DNA from: an uncultured Lachnospiraceae bacterium
GTDB lineage: Bacteria > Bacillota > Clostridia > Lachnospirales > Lachnospiraceae
DNA: 64,000 bases
Assembly: GCA_947589095.1 (NCBI GenBank)
Contig: CANQBX010000010.1
Span: forward strand, 1 to 64,000
Reading direction: 5' to 3'
The notes under the pieces are model-generated. The model saw only the letters and a list, made by a program, of their open reading frames with translations, had not been told where the DNA came from and did not search any database. Shown here one piece after another: positions 32,646-42,177 of this stretch. Each line of letters begins with the position of its first letter. Within the stretch, counting starts at the first letter, position 1. The translations under genes and the position numbers were made by a program.

Positions 32646-35591
32646 GTGAAAAAGAAAAAACAGCGTGCTCGCATTCGAAACATATGCATCCTGGTCGCAT
32701 TGATCGTAGTCGCTGTGGTCGCCTTTAGGCTGGCGTCCAGCGATGAATACGCACAGACCCGTGAGGATGTGCTGGCGAAGAATTTGAGCTATGAAGATTC
32801 AGACGCGGTCACTTATGATGACTATCTGGCCCTCCATCAGGGGGCGTATCCGTCCGGTTCGGCTGGGACGGTCGCGCTGAATGCTTCTGATTATTCCGAG
32901 ACGGACATGGAAGGCCTTACAGAGACGAACGGCGTTCTGTGGACGCAGGATGAAGGCTCCGTTACATATGCGTTTGATGTGCCGGAGGCCGGACTGTATC
33001 ACATCCGTCTCACCTATTATCCGGATACGACCGGAACACAGAGCATACTTCGCGATGTATATGTGAATGGCGAGATTCCATTTGATGATTGTGAAGATAT
33101 GAGCATCTCCCGGCTCTGGGTAGATGACAATAAGAACTGGCTTATGAACACTTCCGGCAACCAGGCGGCGCCTACGCAGGTGCAGGATGCAGGACCGGGA
33201 GTTGCTTATCTTGAGTCGGACGACTGCGATACGATTGGAAGTTATATGTTCTATCTTAATCAGGGAAGCAATACGCTGACTTTCACTTCCAAGCAGGCTC
33301 CTCTGGGACTTTCCGAGATCGCTCTGGTGCCGGCATCGGCGGTTCCGACTTATAACGATTATATCGCGTCCTATCAGGGCAGCGCTTCCCAGGTGGCAAG
33401 CAGCGAGATCCCGGACGGCGCGTTTATTGTTCAGGCCGAAGACGCGTCCTTAAAGTCCAGTTCTTCCCTTTCGGCCAATAACGACCGTACTTCTGTAGCG
33501 ACGCAGCCGTATCATCCCTCCTATATCATTTACAATACGATAGGCGGAGAGAACTGGGCGAGCGCGGGCCAGCGGATCAGCTGGACGGTGCAGGCCCCCA
33601 AGGCAGGTCTCTATAAGATCGGCGTCCGTTTCAAACAGTATCTGAACCGCGGTTTCTATTCCGCGCGTTATCTGACCGTGAACGGAGAACTTCCGTTTGA
33701 GGAAGCGGCGCAGATCGATTTCTATTACGGTCCCGACTGGCAGATCAGTTACCTGGGCGGCGACGCGGGCGACTACTATTTCTATCTGAATGAAGGCGCG
33801 AACACCATCGCCATGACGGCTACTCTCGGCGATCTGGCGGATGCGGTCGATATGGCCAGCTTAAGCGTTGACAACCTGAATATTCTTTACCGTGAACTGA
33901 CGGCGGTTACCGGAACGGATCCGGACGAGTACCGTGATTACCAGATTACGACTTACGTTCCTGGTATGACGGAAGTACTCGAGAAGGAATACACCAGACT
34001 GAACGCTGTTGTGGAAGCCTTCGGCGAGAGTATGGATTCCGCCAACAAGACTTCCCCTGTCGTTGATATGATGAACGCGATGGTCAAGCTGATCAAGAAG
34101 CCGGACGACGTGGCCAAGTATCTGGGAGATTTCAATGACGCACTGTCTGCTCTGGCTGAGTGGCTTACCAGCGTGAACAACCTGCCGCTGGAACTGGATT
34201 ACCTGATGGTGACCGGCGACGGCTATAAGCTTCCCGCTGCGGAAGGCGGATTCTTCGCCGGACTGGCCCATAACTTTAACGCGTTTATCGGATCCTTTAC
34301 CAACGACTTCCAGGTACATTCCGAAGGCGAGTCCAAGGATAAGAAGACGCTGACCGTATGGGTGGCGGTAGACGCGAGGGCGCAGTACGATATCATCCAG
34401 AAGATGGTGCTCGCCAGCTTTGCTGATTCTCCGTACAATGTGAATATCAGCATGGTCGGCGGCGATACGGTTCTTCCCGCGACGGTCGCAGGATCCGGTC
34501 CCGACGTTGTGCTTCAGTCCAGCTACAGCACGCCTGTGAACTTCGCGTACCGCAACGCTGCGCTGGATCTGACCCAGTTTGCTGATTTTGAGGATATTTT
34601 CAAACGGTTCCCGGCGGATACCAGGGCGTTCCTTCAGTATGAAGGCGGCGTCTACGGACTTCCGGATCAGGTCACGTTCCCGGTGACGATCTACCGGAAG
34701 GATATTCTGGAGGCCAAGGGACTGGAGGTTCCGGAGACATGGGATGACCTGATCGCTATCATTCCTTATCTGGAAGCCGACAATATGACCGTTTATCTGG
34801 GCAGCAACGAATATACGACGCTGGGCGGCGGCACCAGTTCCACGACGGTGCCTGTGAACAGCATCTTCCTTTCCATGCTGTATCAGAACGGCTATGAACT
34901 TTATAATAAGGATTTCACCGCCACGAATCTGGATCAGGTGGAACTGATGGAGGTCTTCAAGTACTGGACCGAGTATTATACGAAGCAGGGCCTGAATTAC
35001 TCCATCAACTTCGTGACCAGGTTCCGTACCGGCGAAGTTCCGCTGGCGGTTGTTGATTACAACAGCTATGTAAACCAGCTGAACGTGTCTGCTCCGGAGA
35101 TCGCCGGCAAGTGGTCCATCGCCAAGATGCCGGGCACCGTGAAGGCGGACGGCACCGTGGATCACACCGCGGCCAGCATGATCAGTACCTGCTTCATCGT
35201 TTCCACAACGGTGGAGAAGGACGGCATGAAGGATGAGGCGTGGGATTTCCTGAAGTGGTGGACAGACGCAGAGACGCAGGCTAATTATTCTACCGAACTG
35301 AAGGCTAAGAACGGTGAAGCTTCCGAGTTCCCGGTGGCCAATGTCGAGGCGATCGCCAACGGAAGCCTGAACGAGGAGTTCAAGCAGGTTGTTCTTTCCC
35401 TGCTCGATGACCTCCGCGCGGAGCCCCAGGTTCCCGGCGGATATATCACAGGCCGTGTGCTCCGCAACGCGTTTACCACAGTTGTAACCGATAACGTGGA
35501 TCCGGTCGATACGCTTTATATCCAGCTTGACGAGATCAACGCCGAGATTGACAGCAAGCGTACCGAGTTCGGTCTGAACACAGCAGAATAG
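32646..35591 (+). CDS. Membrane-anchored fusion: carbohydrate-binding-like modules plus solute-binding protein
   Basis: A 981-residue protein with one N-terminal membrane helix (residues 10-28) after a Lys/Arg-rich start, and no lipobox. Two similar jelly-roll modules follow, roughly residues 75-235 and 255-420. Both have the AGLYxIxxxxxxY..VNGEIPF/VNGELPF pattern of CBM6/35-like domains. A helical spacer (about 430-560) leads into a complete family-1 sugar-binding protein (about 565-970; KKTLTVWVAVDARAQYD, GVYGLPDQVTFPVTIYRKDIL, WDFLKWWTD). It should sit on the outer face of the membrane and both grip a polymer or long oligosaccharide and deliver it to a permease. GTG start with AAAGGG eight bases upstream. 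It is the second binding protein of the operon. Confidence 0.85.
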   Translation: MKKKKQRARIRNICILVALIVVAVVAFRLASSDEYAQTREDVLAKNLSYEDSDAVTYDDYLALHQGAYPSGSAGTVALNASDYSETDMEGLTETNGVLWTQDEGSVTYAFDVPEAGLYHIRLTYYPDTTGTQSILRDVYVNGEIPFDDCEDMSISRLWVDDNKNWLMNTSGNQAAPTQVQDAGPGVAYLESDDCDTIGSYMFYLNQGSNTLTFTSKQAPLGLSEIALVPASAVPTYNDYIASYQGSASQVASSEIPDGAFIVQAEDASLKSSSSLSANNDRTSVATQPYHPSYIIYNTIGGENWASAGQRISWTVQAPKAGLYKIGVRFKQYLNRGFYSARYLTVNGELPFEEAAQIDFYYGPDWQISYLGGDAGDYYFYLNEGANTIAMTATLGDLADAVDMASLSVDNLNILYRELTAVTGTDPDEYRDYQITTYVPGMTEVLEKEYTRLNAVVEAFGESMDSANKTSPVVDMMNAMVKLIKKPDDVAKYLGDFNDALSALAEWLTSVNNLPLELDYLMVTGDGYKLPAAEGGFFAGLAHNFNAFIGSFTNDFQVHSEGESKDKKTLTVWVAVDARAQYDIIQKMVLASFADSPYNVNISMVGGDTVLPATVAGSGPDVVLQSSYSTPVNFAYRNAALDLTQFADFEDIFKRFPADTRAFLQYEGGVYGLPDQVTFPVTIYRKDILEAKGLEVPETWDDLIAIIPYLEADNMTVYLGSNEYTTLGGGTSSTTVPVNSIFLSMLYQNGYELYNKDFTATNLDQVELMEVFKYWTEYYTKQGLNYSINFVTRFRTGEVPLAVVDYNSYVNQLNVSAPEIAGKWSIAKMPGTVKADGTVDHTAASMISTCFIVSTTVEKDGMKDEAWDFLKWWTDAETQANYSTELKAKNGEASEFPVANVEAIANGSLNEEFKQVVLSLLDDLRAEPQVPGGYITGRVLRNAFTTVVTDNVDPVDTLYIQLDEINAEIDSKRTEFGLNTAE

Positions 35592-35601
35592 GAGGGGAGT
35601 C

Positions 35602-36531
35602 ATGGCTGCGAATAAGATTTCTATGAAGAGAAGGGCGCAACTGACCCTCAGGGATATGAAGCGCAGTGTTCCGCTTTATATCATGATTGCCCCCTTTATG
35701 ATCCTGTTTTTTGTATTCGTAGTATATCCGGTCCTTACCGCGATCTGGTACAGCTTTACGGACTTCAACGTCCTGGAGAAAGCCAATTTTATCGGACTGA
35801 ATAACTACAAGAAACTGTTCCTGGACGACAGCATTTTCATCACTGCCATCAAAAATACGCTGATCATCGCGGTGATCGTAGGCCCCGGCGGATATATCAT
35901 GTCCTTCCTGCTGGCCTGGATGATCAATGAGCTGCCCCACAAGCTGGGCGTGGTTCTGACCGTGATCTTCTACGCGCCGAGTATGGCCGGCAGCGCGGTG
36001 CTTTCCGTCTTCCAGCAGATCTTCTCCAACGACAGCAACGGCTATCTGAACGCGTTTTTGCAGAACCTCGGAATTATCAGCGAGCCGATCCTCTGGCTTT
36101 CCGATTCCGACTATGTCATGGTCGTTGTGGTGCTGGCTTCCCTGTGGACCAGCATGGGCGTAGGCTTCCTGTCCTTCGTCGCCGGCATTAAGGGCGTTGA
36201 CGACGCCCAGTATGAGGCGGGCGCCATCGACGGGATCAAGAACCGCTGGCAGGAGCTGTGGTTCATCACGCTTCCCAACATGAAGCCCCAGCTGATGTTC
36301 GGCGCCGTCATGGCGATCACCAGCTCCCTCTCCGTAGGAAGCGTCGGCGACGGCCTTGTCGGTTTCCCGAGCCCCAACTACGCGACACATACCATTTATA
36401 ACCATCTGATGGACTATGGTTCCATACGTATGGAGATGGGGTACGCGTCCGCGATCGCTTTTGTCCTGTTCCTGCTGATGATCGTTGCGAACATGCTGAT
36501 TCAGAAGCTGCTTAGCAAGGTTGGAACCTGA
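35602..36531 (+). CDS. Sugar ABC transporter permease, MalF type (pair 1)
   Basis: A 309-residue inner-membrane protein with about six helices (first at residues 28-50). The EAA loop that contacts the ATPase is EAGAIDGIKNRWQELWFITLP near residue 205. It partners with the MalG-type permease that follows after 21 bp. GGAGGGGAG precedes the ATG, and the gene begins 10 bp after the fusion protein, so all are in one transcript. No ATPase gene is nearby. Confidence 0.93.
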   Translation: MAANKISMKRRAQLTLRDMKRSVPLYIMIAPFMILFFVFVVYPVLTAIWYSFTDFNVLEKANFIGLNNYKKLFLDDSIFITAIKNTLIIAVIVGPGGYIMSFLLAWMINELPHKLGVVLTVIFYAPSMAGSAVLSVFQQIFSNDSNGYLNAFLQNLGIISEPILWLSDSDYVMVVVVLASLWTSMGVGFLSFVAGIKGVDDAQYEAGAIDGIKNRWQELWFITLPNMKPQLMFGAVMAITSSLSVGSVGDGLVGFPSPNYATHTIYNHLMDYGSIRMEMGYASAIAFVLFLLMIVANMLIQKLLSKVGT

Positions 36532-36552
36532 TGGGTGAAAGGAGAAGTGACT

Positions 36553-37482
36553 ATGGATATCATTACTAAGATCAGAGCGAATTATCTGAAAAAGAAGAAA
36601 TCCAAGCTTGATTTTGCCCCATCAGTCAAGAAGTCGGAGAGAAGTTTCTGGGGGAATGTGCTCCTGGGCCTGTTCCTTTTCGCCATGGGCTTCGCGTTCT
36701 TCTTCCCGGTCATTTTCATGATCAGCCAGTCTCTGAAGCCGATGAACGAGATGTTCATTTTCCCGCCGAGGATCCTGGTCCATAATCCGACGATGAACAA
36801 CTACCGCGACTTTGTGAACGTCCTGGCCAATACGGTCGTCCCGGTAACCAGATCCCTTTATAACTCCCTGTTCGTGGTTGTAGTCGGATCGGTGGGACAT
36901 ATCGTCATCGCGTCCCTGTGCGCGTTCCCGCTGGCCAAGTTCCGTTTCCCGGGCTCCAAGTTCTTCAATCAGCTGATCGTGTATTCGCTGATGTTCAACG
37001 GAGCGGTTACGATGATCCCCAACTTCTTAACCATTGCCCGTCTGGGCTTTCTGGATACGCAGTGGGCTATCATTATCCCGGGTTTCGCGTCCACGCTGGG
37101 TCTGTACCTGATGAGAAACTTCATGGAGCAGATCCCGGACAGCCTGACTGAGGCGGCTCAGATCGACGGAGCGGGATATTTCCGCATCCATTTTACGATC
37201 GTTATGCCGGTGGTGAAACCGGCGCTGGTTACGGCATTTATCATGGTGTTCCAGAGCTTCTGGACCAACACGGGCGCCAGCTTCATCTATGCGGAAGCTG
37301 AGAAAGGCTTCGCTTATGTAGTAGGCCAGCTGGCCAGCGGCAACGTCGCCGGCGTAGGCGCTTCCTACAAGGGCATCGCATCCGCGTCCTCGGTCATCAT
37401 GTTTGCCGTACCGCTTATCGTGTTCCTGATTATGCAGAACAACGTAGTATCTACGATGGCAACATCCGGCATGAAAGAATAA
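36553..37482 (+). CDS. Sugar ABC transporter permease, MalG type (pair 1)
   Basis: A 309-residue inner-membrane protein with about six helices and the EAA loop EAAQIDGAGYFRIHFTIVMP near residue 200. The N terminus is Lys-rich and cytoplasmic. I chose the ATG at 36553 because AAAGGAG (36538-36544) stands eight bases upstream; a GTG at 36535 is in frame but precedes that site. Together with the previous gene it makes the first complete permease pair of the operon. Confidence 0.93.
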   Translation: MDIITKIRANYLKKKKSKLDFAPSVKKSERSFWGNVLLGLFLFAMGFAFFFPVIFMISQSLKPMNEMFIFPPRILVHNPTMNNYRDFVNVLANTVVPVTRSLYNSLFVVVVGSVGHIVIASLCAFPLAKFRFPGSKFFNQLIVYSLMFNGAVTMIPNFLTIARLGFLDTQWAIIIPGFASTLGLYLMRNFMEQIPDSLTEAAQIDGAGYFRIHFTIVMPVVKPALVTAFIMVFQSFWTNTGASFIYAEAEKGFAYVVGQLASGNVAGVGASYKGIASASSVIMFAVPLIVFLIMQNNVVSTMATSGMKE

Positions 37483-37492
37483 GAGGTGGCGT

Positions 37493-39568
37493 ATGAAGAT
37501 ATCTGTTAAGATCCGGAGAAAGTGCGCAGGCGTACTTGCTCTCGTATTATGTGCCATCCTTGGATTTGGCACGGTGTCCTATGCGGCAGATACTTATTCT
37601 TATGACATCTGGGGCAATCTCGTAGAGGCTCCGGTTGCGTATGAATTGGAACAGACGATTTATGGCGCTGACCTGGGACTCAGTTCCATGGCATCAGCAT
37701 CTGCCGTGTTCTATCGGAATGACAAGCTGTATCTTGCACTGAACGGCTATATCGTCATCACCGATAAGAACTTTGAGAATGTAAGCTATATTACAGAATA
37801 CACAAGAGAAGACGGTACAAAGAGTGCGGTCACGGCTCCCACAGGCATTTTTGTCACGGAAGATGAGCATATCTACATCTGTGAGAAGGATAAAGGGGAG
37901 ATCATCGAGTTCGATGAGAACGGACAGTATGTGCGCGCCATCGGCGATCCGCACTGCATCGGTCTGACGACGACCTACCGTCCCAAACGGCTTGTCGTGG
38001 ACAACGTGGGACGTATCTATGTACTGGTTGAGAACTGCTACGAAGGTTTCGCAGAGCTGGATCCGGAAGGCAACTTCAACCGCTATGTCGGTGCGACGGA
38101 AGTAACTTATTCGGCATTGGATCTGTTCTGGAGACAGTTCTCCACGGAAGAGCAGCTGGCCAGAAGCGAACTGTGGCTGCCGACTTCCTACAGCGACCTG
38201 GCTATCGATCAGGATGGGTTCATCTTCGCAAGCGTTGCGGATTCCACGACGGAGCATCCGATCAAGAAGCTGAACTCCTCCGGTAAGGACGTTATGCAGG
38301 AGCATGATTTCGTCAATCCGCCGATCGGCGATTATGAAGGTGAGAAATCCATTTCGAACCTGGTCAGTATCGCATGTGCGGATGACGGAAGATTCGCGGT
38401 TCTGGATTCCAACTACTCCAGGATCTTCGTCTACAGCGCGGACGGCTATCTGCTGTACGAACTGGGCGGAAGCGGCAACAAGCAGGGACTTTTAAGTTCC
38501 CCGTCTACCTTCTGCTTCATGGACAATAAGATCGTGGTAGTCGACATCGTATTCCAGACACTGGAGGTCTTTGCGCCTACCACTTACGGCGCTCTGATCA
38601 ATTCCGCGCTGGAGGCCCAGTCCAAATATGATTATGAGACGGCCGCCGGTTACTGGGAGCAGGTGCTGGACATCAACAATAACTTCTATTACGCGAACCT
38701 TGGCCTGGGCAAATACCAGATGCGTACGGGAGAGTATGACAAGGCGCTTGACAACTTCTACAAAGGCGCCGATCAGTCTTACTATTCCAGCGCTTATGAG
38801 CAGGTAAGCGGCGTATGGATGGATGAGCATTTCGGCATCATCGTCGGCGTCATCGTCGCGATCCTCGTTCTGCTCGTCGCCTGGATGCTTTACAAGAAGT
38901 TCCGTAAGGGCGAGCCCAAGGATACGAAGCTTCGGAGAGCGTGGAAGAAGTTCAAGTTCACGGTATTCGAGTGGCCGGGATATGTGCTTTCCAGTCCGTT
39001 CAAGGCCTTCGACGACGTGAAGTATTATGACGACGGTTCGCTGGCATTCTCCATCATCGTCATTATCCTGTACGGATGGGTCATGCTGGTCAAGTACCGC
39101 TACACGGGCTTCCTTGTAAGCTTCGTGGATATCGAACATGTGAACGTGCCGATGATCGTGGGCAGCGCGATCCTTCCCTATGTGGCCTTTATCGCGGGCA
39201 ACTGGGCGGTGGGCGTGCTCATGTCCGGCAAAGGCAAAGCAGTCCATATCACCAAGGTCGTCGGATATTCCCTGTATCCCGCGCTGTGGCTGAACCTGCT
39301 GGGGACGCTGCTCTCGAACTTCGTAAGCCTGAATGAGGCCGCTCTGGTAAGCGCTTTGTTCATCCTGGCCTACGTGCTGTTCTTCTTCTATATGTTCGTG
39401 GGCACCCTGATGGTGAACCAGTACACATTTACGAAGAACGTGGGAACGCTTCTGTTGTCGGCTGTGGCTTTGCTGATCATCTGCTTTGTGGCAATGCTGT
39501 TTGCGACACTCCTCGGACAGTTTGTAAACGACTGGGTACAGATTGTCAGAGAGTTCATGATGCTGTAG
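37493..39568 (+). CDS. NHL propeller, TPR and Yip1-domain membrane protein
   Basis: A 691-residue multidomain protein. A cleavable signal peptide (to about residue 32, VSYAADT) is followed by an NHL-type beta-propeller (about 50-360; repeats such as GIFVTEDEHIYICEKDKGEIIEF in pieces, RLVVDNVGRIYVL). Two TPR-like helical repeats come next (about 375-430; AAGYWEQVLDINNNFYYANLGLG, then YDKALDNFYKGA), then one membrane helix (about 445-465), a basic cytoplasmic stretch, and a Yip1-type domain with about five helices at the C terminus. The propeller and TPR should lie outside the cell and the Yip1 part in the membrane. It lies between the two permease pairs with 10-16 bp gaps. A scaffolding or sensing role is inferred from position only. 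Confidence 0.8.
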   Translation: MKISVKIRRKCAGVLALVLCAILGFGTVSYAADTYSYDIWGNLVEAPVAYELEQTIYGADLGLSSMASASAVFYRNDKLYLALNGYIVITDKNFENVSYITEYTREDGTKSAVTAPTGIFVTEDEHIYICEKDKGEIIEFDENGQYVRAIGDPHCIGLTTTYRPKRLVVDNVGRIYVLVENCYEGFAELDPEGNFNRYVGATEVTYSALDLFWRQFSTEEQLARSELWLPTSYSDLAIDQDGFIFASVADSTTEHPIKKLNSSGKDVMQEHDFVNPPIGDYEGEKSISNLVSIACADDGRFAVLDSNYSRIFVYSADGYLLYELGGSGNKQGLLSSPSTFCFMDNKIVVVDIVFQTLEVFAPTTYGALINSALEAQSKYDYETAAGYWEQVLDINNNFYYANLGLGKYQMRTGEYDKALDNFYKGADQSYYSSAYEQVSGVWMDEHFGIIVGVIVAILVLLVAWMLYKKFRKGEPKDTKLRRAWKKFKFTVFEWPGYVLSSPFKAFDDVKYYDDGSLAFSIIVIILYGWVMLVKYRYTGFLVSFVDIEHVNVPMIVGSAILPYVAFIAGNWAVGVLMSGKGKAVHITKVVGYSLYPALWLNLLGTLLSNFVSLNEAALVSALFILAYVLFFFYMFVGTLMVNQYTFTKNVGTLLLSAVALLIICFVAMLFATLLGQFVNDWVQIVREFMML

Positions 39569-39584
39569 AAAGGAGGCATAGAGG

Positions 39585-42164
39585 ATGAGAAAATTCAGAG
39601 TTTTATCGTATGGTTTAATATCCGTTCTTTGCCTTACCCTTCTTAGCGGCTGCGGTTCCGGAGAAGAAGCAGTCACCACCACCACGGAGGAGACAGAAAG
39701 CTACTGGGAGACGCAGACCTATGACAATGTGAGCGGAGCCGATTTCGTGAAGGTGGGAGAGAGCGCTAAGATGCAGCTGCTCTTAAACCCCGCTACCGGC
39801 ACCGTCCGCTGGCTGGAAACTGCCACCGGTATTTTCCAGGACACAAATATGGCGAAGGATGAAGGAATGGCGGGCGCCCTGTCGAACGCGGAGCAGTCTG
39901 ACCTGATCGTCCGGTATTTCTCCGGCTCCAAGAACGCCAACAAGCTTTACTGGAGCACCAGTACCTACGACTCCTACAGTATGTGCGCGAGCCTTGGCCA
40001 GCTGTCCTATCAGCTTATGGATAACGGCGTGCGCATCGTCTACACGCTGGGCGACGACAGCGTTACATACAAGAACTTCCCTTACCGTATCTCGGATGAG
40101 AGGATGCAGGAATATGTGATACAGTACTTAAGCAGTTCCCAGCAGGAGATCTTAAAGAGCCGTTATACTCAGCTGTCTTCCGGCGACTGGATCCGCGGAT
40201 TTGGCGGCGGCGAAGGCGGTGCGCAGAACAGACTGGGTACTCTGGCCATGAAGGAAATCTACAATATCTTCTATGAGGTTGGCCAGTATACGGATGAACT
40301 GCTGTACGAGGATCTGGCTACCTGGGAGGTTGCTGCCGATGAATATCCCAGCAACTTAAAGATCCGTATCCCGATTGAGTACTATCTGGACGGCGACGAG
40401 CTGATCGTGAATCTGGATACGTCGAAGATCGAGACCGGCAAGGACAACCCGATCAACAACATTCAGCTGCTGCCGTATTTCCTGAATTCCAGCTCGACGA
40501 TCGATGCGGAAGAAGGATATATGTTCATTCCGGACGGAAGCGGAGCCCTGATTTATCTGGACAGCACAAAGAACAAAGAATACCATTATCAGGCTCAGTA
40601 CTTCGGCGGTGATAAACTGGTTGGTTCCAAGACTTACAGCGGTCTGAATAACCTGATGCAGCTGCCGGTACTTGGCATGAAGACTTCCGAGCACACCATT
40701 TTCGGAGTGATTGAGGAAGGCGCTGAGGTCGCGACTCTTGATGCGTATGTGAGCGGTACGGATAATTCCGAGCCCTTCAGCAAGATGAAGCTGAGCTTCG
40801 AGATCCAGACCCAGCAGATCATGTCTTCCGGTGCCAAGAGCAGTTCCGGCGACTTCAATCTGTACAAGGCATCCACCGATGTCTATGATGAGAACATCAC
40901 TCTTCGTTATTTCTGGCTGGGCAAGGATGCCGGATATGTGCAGATGGCCCAGTGCTACGCGGATTATCTTGAAGGGAAAGGCGTGCTGACCGAGAAGACG
41001 AAGGAAGCGGATCCGCCGTTCTTTGTGGAATTCCTCGGAACGACAGACAAGACCCAGTATATGCTGGGTATCCCCTACGACGGCACGCAGGCGCTGACGA
41101 CCTTTAAGCAGGCGAAGCAGATCCTGGAGGATGTGACTGCTCAGGGCGTCAAGAACGTGAAGCTGATCTACAGCGGTATCGTCAATGGAGGTATCAACCA
41201 GCGGTCCCTGGCTAATAAGGTCAAGTTTGCACCGGGCTTGGGCGGAAGCAGTGATTTCAATGCCCTGAAGACCTATGCGGATTCCATCGGTACGATGATC
41301 TATCCGAACCTGCTTCTGCAGACGGCGGATACGAAGGCGAAGCTTTCCAACGAGCTGGTAGCCTGGAACATCATCAATGAGAAGGCGCAGATATACAAGT
41401 TCGATCATGTCAAGCATCAGATTGACGAGGAGAACAAGTTCCCGGTTTATATTATTAACCCGAACGCGCTGGCTTCTTACCTTCTGAATGCGAAGGGCTC
41501 CTATTCCAGCCTGACCGGATTGAGCAACATGGCGTCGGAAGATCTGTATACCTTTATCAGTACCAATTATGGCGAAGGTGAGGTGTCTCCGTCTACAGGT
41601 GCGGATATGATAAAGGATGCTGTTTCGCAGTTTGCGGACGGTATGTCCCTGATGCTGAGCAATCCGATCGTGGACGCTTACGCTTATGCCGATTATATCA
41701 TGGATGTTCCGGTTGAGAACAGCGGCATGAGAGTGCTTGACGCGTCTGTACCCTTCATGGGCATGGTGCTTGACGGACATCTCCAGTATTCTGCGGAGAG
41801 CTCCAACAGGGAGAGCACCGATGTATTCCTGAACATCATGCATGCGATCGAGAGCAACGCGCAGCCGAAGTTCACTCTGATGTACGAGAACAGTTCCCTG
41901 CTGACCGGCACGGAGCAGGAGCACTATTTCGCGGTCGATTACTCTTACTGGAAGGACCAGATCGGATTCTATTACAACGAGTACCGGAACTTCTATGATA
42001 AGACGAAAGACGCGAAGATCGTGGACCATGAGATCGTAGACCGCAACGACAAGCTCCGCGTGGTGACGTATTCCAACGGAGTGAAGGCGTACTTCAACTA
42101 CAGCGATCTTGATGAAACACTTGACGGCGTCACGGTTCCGGCATTCTCGTATCTGGTACAGTAA
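39585..42164 (+). CDS. DUF5696-like surface lipoprotein, possible cryptic glycosidase
   Basis: An 859-residue lipoprotein with lipobox LSGC (C23) and a short Thr/Glu-rich tether. Residues 60-440 appear all-beta, resembling a galactose-mutarotase-like sandwich. Residues 470-740 alternate strands and helices as in a TIM barrel (GVKNVKLIYSGIVNGGINQ, DSIGTMIYPNLLLQTAD, KFPVYIINPN). A final beta domain follows. This is how I remember DUF5696 proteins, which travel with this type of ABC operon in Firmicutes. The layout would suit a surface glycoside hydrolase, but no catalytic pair can be assigned by eye. GGAGG precedes the ATG. It directly precedes the second permease pair. Confidence 0.72.
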   Translation: MRKFRVLSYGLISVLCLTLLSGCGSGEEAVTTTTEETESYWETQTYDNVSGADFVKVGESAKMQLLLNPATGTVRWLETATGIFQDTNMAKDEGMAGALSNAEQSDLIVRYFSGSKNANKLYWSTSTYDSYSMCASLGQLSYQLMDNGVRIVYTLGDDSVTYKNFPYRISDERMQEYVIQYLSSSQQEILKSRYTQLSSGDWIRGFGGGEGGAQNRLGTLAMKEIYNIFYEVGQYTDELLYEDLATWEVAADEYPSNLKIRIPIEYYLDGDELIVNLDTSKIETGKDNPINNIQLLPYFLNSSSTIDAEEGYMFIPDGSGALIYLDSTKNKEYHYQAQYFGGDKLVGSKTYSGLNNLMQLPVLGMKTSEHTIFGVIEEGAEVATLDAYVSGTDNSEPFSKMKLSFEIQTQQIMSSGAKSSSGDFNLYKASTDVYDENITLRYFWLGKDAGYVQMAQCYADYLEGKGVLTEKTKEADPPFFVEFLGTTDKTQYMLGIPYDGTQALTTFKQAKQILEDVTAQGVKNVKLIYSGIVNGGINQRSLANKVKFAPGLGGSSDFNALKTYADSIGTMIYPNLLLQTADTKAKLSNELVAWNIINEKAQIYKFDHVKHQIDEENKFPVYIINPNALASYLLNAKGSYSSLTGLSNMASEDLYTFISTNYGEGEVSPSTGADMIKDAVSQFADGMSLMLSNPIVDAYAYADYIMDVPVENSGMRVLDASVPFMGMVLDGHLQYSAESSNRESTDVFLNIMHAIESNAQPKFTLMYENSSLLTGTEQEHYFAVDYSYWKDQIGFYYNEYRNFYDKTKDAKIVDHEIVDRNDKLRVVTYSNGVKAYFNYSDLDETLDGVTVPAFSYLVQ

Positions 42165-42177
42165 AGGAGGAGTTAAG

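Noticed and set aside
33861-35603. A 580-codon open frame on the minus strand
   Set aside because: It is antisense to the fused solute-binding protein, with no promoter, ribosome binding site or known domain.
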